The notes under the pieces are model-generated. The model searched no databases. It was not told where the DNA came from and worked only from the letters and a program-made list of their open reading frames with translations. A DNA stretch of 5,915 bases from JBBIRM01 sp037441765 (lineage in GTDB: Bacteria; Desulfobacterota; BSN033; UBA1163). Below, in pieces: positions 5,123 to 5,915 of the stretch. The DNA is taken from NCBI GenBank assembly GCA_037441765.1, contig JBBIRM010000180.1, positions 1 through 5,915 on the forward strand, read 5' to 3'. How positions within the stretch are numbered: position 1 is the stretch's first letter; the number at the start of each line of letters is the position of its first letter. The translations under genes were made by a program, and so were the position numbers.

Positions 5123-5915
5123 TCAGGTCTGTCTAAGCAAATATTTCCTCAACATGTCGAGGGCAATGATTGTGGACCTTTCTCTAAGTATCCACAACTC
5201 ACCCCCTAATGAGTACTCCTGGCTTTCTATCATCGAAGATGTAGAAAGGGAGTAATGGGTTTCCATTCGATATTCTTCCTCCCCTTGTCTTTCGACTACT
5301 TTTCCATACATGGCAAGGCCGATACCTGTCTTAAACTCATTTCGGGCCATCTCTGCCAGTGAGTCTGTAAACCGCTTTGAATCTTTTTTAAAAGAGCCAA
5401 GTTGCTGGGATGAAAGATTGAGAAATTTCCCTTGAGACTCTTCAGATGTTAATATTACTCCTTGAACGAAAGAGGAAGTATTGGTGCTCGATAGTCTATG
5501 AGAGATCAATCCCCCTGTAAAGGTTTCTACCACAGATAAAGTGAGACGAAGTCTTTCTAATTCCTTAACAATATTTCCCTGCAAGGTCTCATCATCAACG
5601 CCATAAATAAGAGTACCGAGTCGGTCCCTAATCTTTTTCTCCATCTCACCGATAAGTATCAAGGCCTCTTCAGGGTTTTGACCTTTGGCAGTAATCCTTA
5701 TCCTTATATCTCCAATTGATGCAAGCGTTCCAACCAATGGATTTTTCTCTTTCATCAGGTCTTTGATCTGCTGACCGATAGCGCTTTCTCCAAGTCCACA
5801 GGCACGCAACACCCTGTAACGAATGACCTCCTGCTCAAGGCCAAATCTTTTTCGGATATAAGGGATGACCCTATTTTCCATTAGATATTCCATCTCTTTT
5901 GGAACACCTGGAATG
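5123..5915 (-). CDS. CinA-family protein, 5'-truncated by the window edge, with degenerate PncC-like domain
   Basis: The frame stays open to the window edge and already reads IPGVPKEM there, the motif ending the N-terminal molybdopterin-binding-like (COG1058) domain of CinA, so the true start lies outside. Counting from the Met of KEM as 1, residues 10-110 match the CinA middle region: RYRVLRACGLGES (25-37), NPLVGTLASIGDIRIRITAKG (51-71) and GVDDETL (98-104). The C-terminal part should be a nicotinamide-nucleotide amidohydrolase (PncC). Its ESCTGG motif appears as VETFTGG (122-128), but the PGSS, TYSNEAK and ITGIAGP motifs are not conserved. The positions of the catalytic Tyr and Lys align with T149 and Q154. 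Deamidase activity is therefore doubtful, while the N-terminal ADP-ribose pyrophosphatase-type activity known in some CinA proteins could remain. The end (TGA 5123-5125) has normal domain length. Confidence 0.85.
   Translation of the reverse strand, partial: IPGVPKEMEYLMENRVIPYIRKRFGLEQEVIRYRVLRACGLGESAIGQQIKDLMKEKNPLVGTLASIGDIRIRITAKGQNPEEALILIGEMEKKIRDRLGTLIYGVDDETLQGNIVKELERLRLTLSVVETFTGGLISHRLSSTNTSSFVQGVILTSEESQGKFLNLSSQQLGSFKKDSKRFTDSLAEMARNEFKTGIGLAMYGKVVERQGEEEYRMETHYSLSTSSMIESQEYSLGGELWILRERSTIIALDMLRKYLLRQT

Overview
The window is a compact, moderately AT-rich bacterial chromosome segment with two plus-strand genes followed by four minus-strand genes. It contains no tRNA, rRNA, CRISPR array, transposase or phage gene. 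AGGAGG-type ribosome sites, near-consensus sigma70-type promoters and two families of G/C-run palindromic intergenic repeats suggest an uncultivated Gram-negative lineage such as Desulfobacterota, Nitrospirota or a relative. This placement rests on general impression and is not proven.

Plus-strand block (1-2202). An IolB-like bicupin (5-deoxy-glucuronate isomerase family) carries a long extra C-terminus and is preceded by a TTGACA-N18-TATAAT promoter. Downstream is a TIM-barrel sugar (phosphate) isomerase/epimerase of the xylose-isomerase-like/IolE/IolI/tagatose-epimerase superfamily. The two are separated by a folded palindromic element, so they may not form a simple operon. Both families occur in inositol and sugar-acid catabolism, but no other inositol gene is visible. 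A symmetrical bidirectional terminator (2205-2230) closes this block against the convergent minus-strand genes.

Minus-strand block A (4406 down to 2236). The first gene encodes a 478-residue protein that appears to fuse a transglutaminase-like cysteine-hydrolase domain to a zinc-dependent phospholipase C-like domain. The second encodes a 215-residue protein resembling the circularly permuted NlpC/P60 (YiiX/LRAT-like) papain fold. Neither has a visible signal peptide. This pair is the best candidate for an undescribed system.

Minus-strand block B (5915 down to 4573). The first gene is the 3' part of a CinA-family protein cut by the window edge; its C-terminal nicotinamide-nucleotide amidohydrolase-like domain has lost recognisable active-site motifs. 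It is followed by a Nudix hydrolase of the ADP-ribose pyrophosphatase type. Both point to NAD/ADP-ribose turnover. Blocks A and B are separated by a second, different palindromic repeat (4493-4556).
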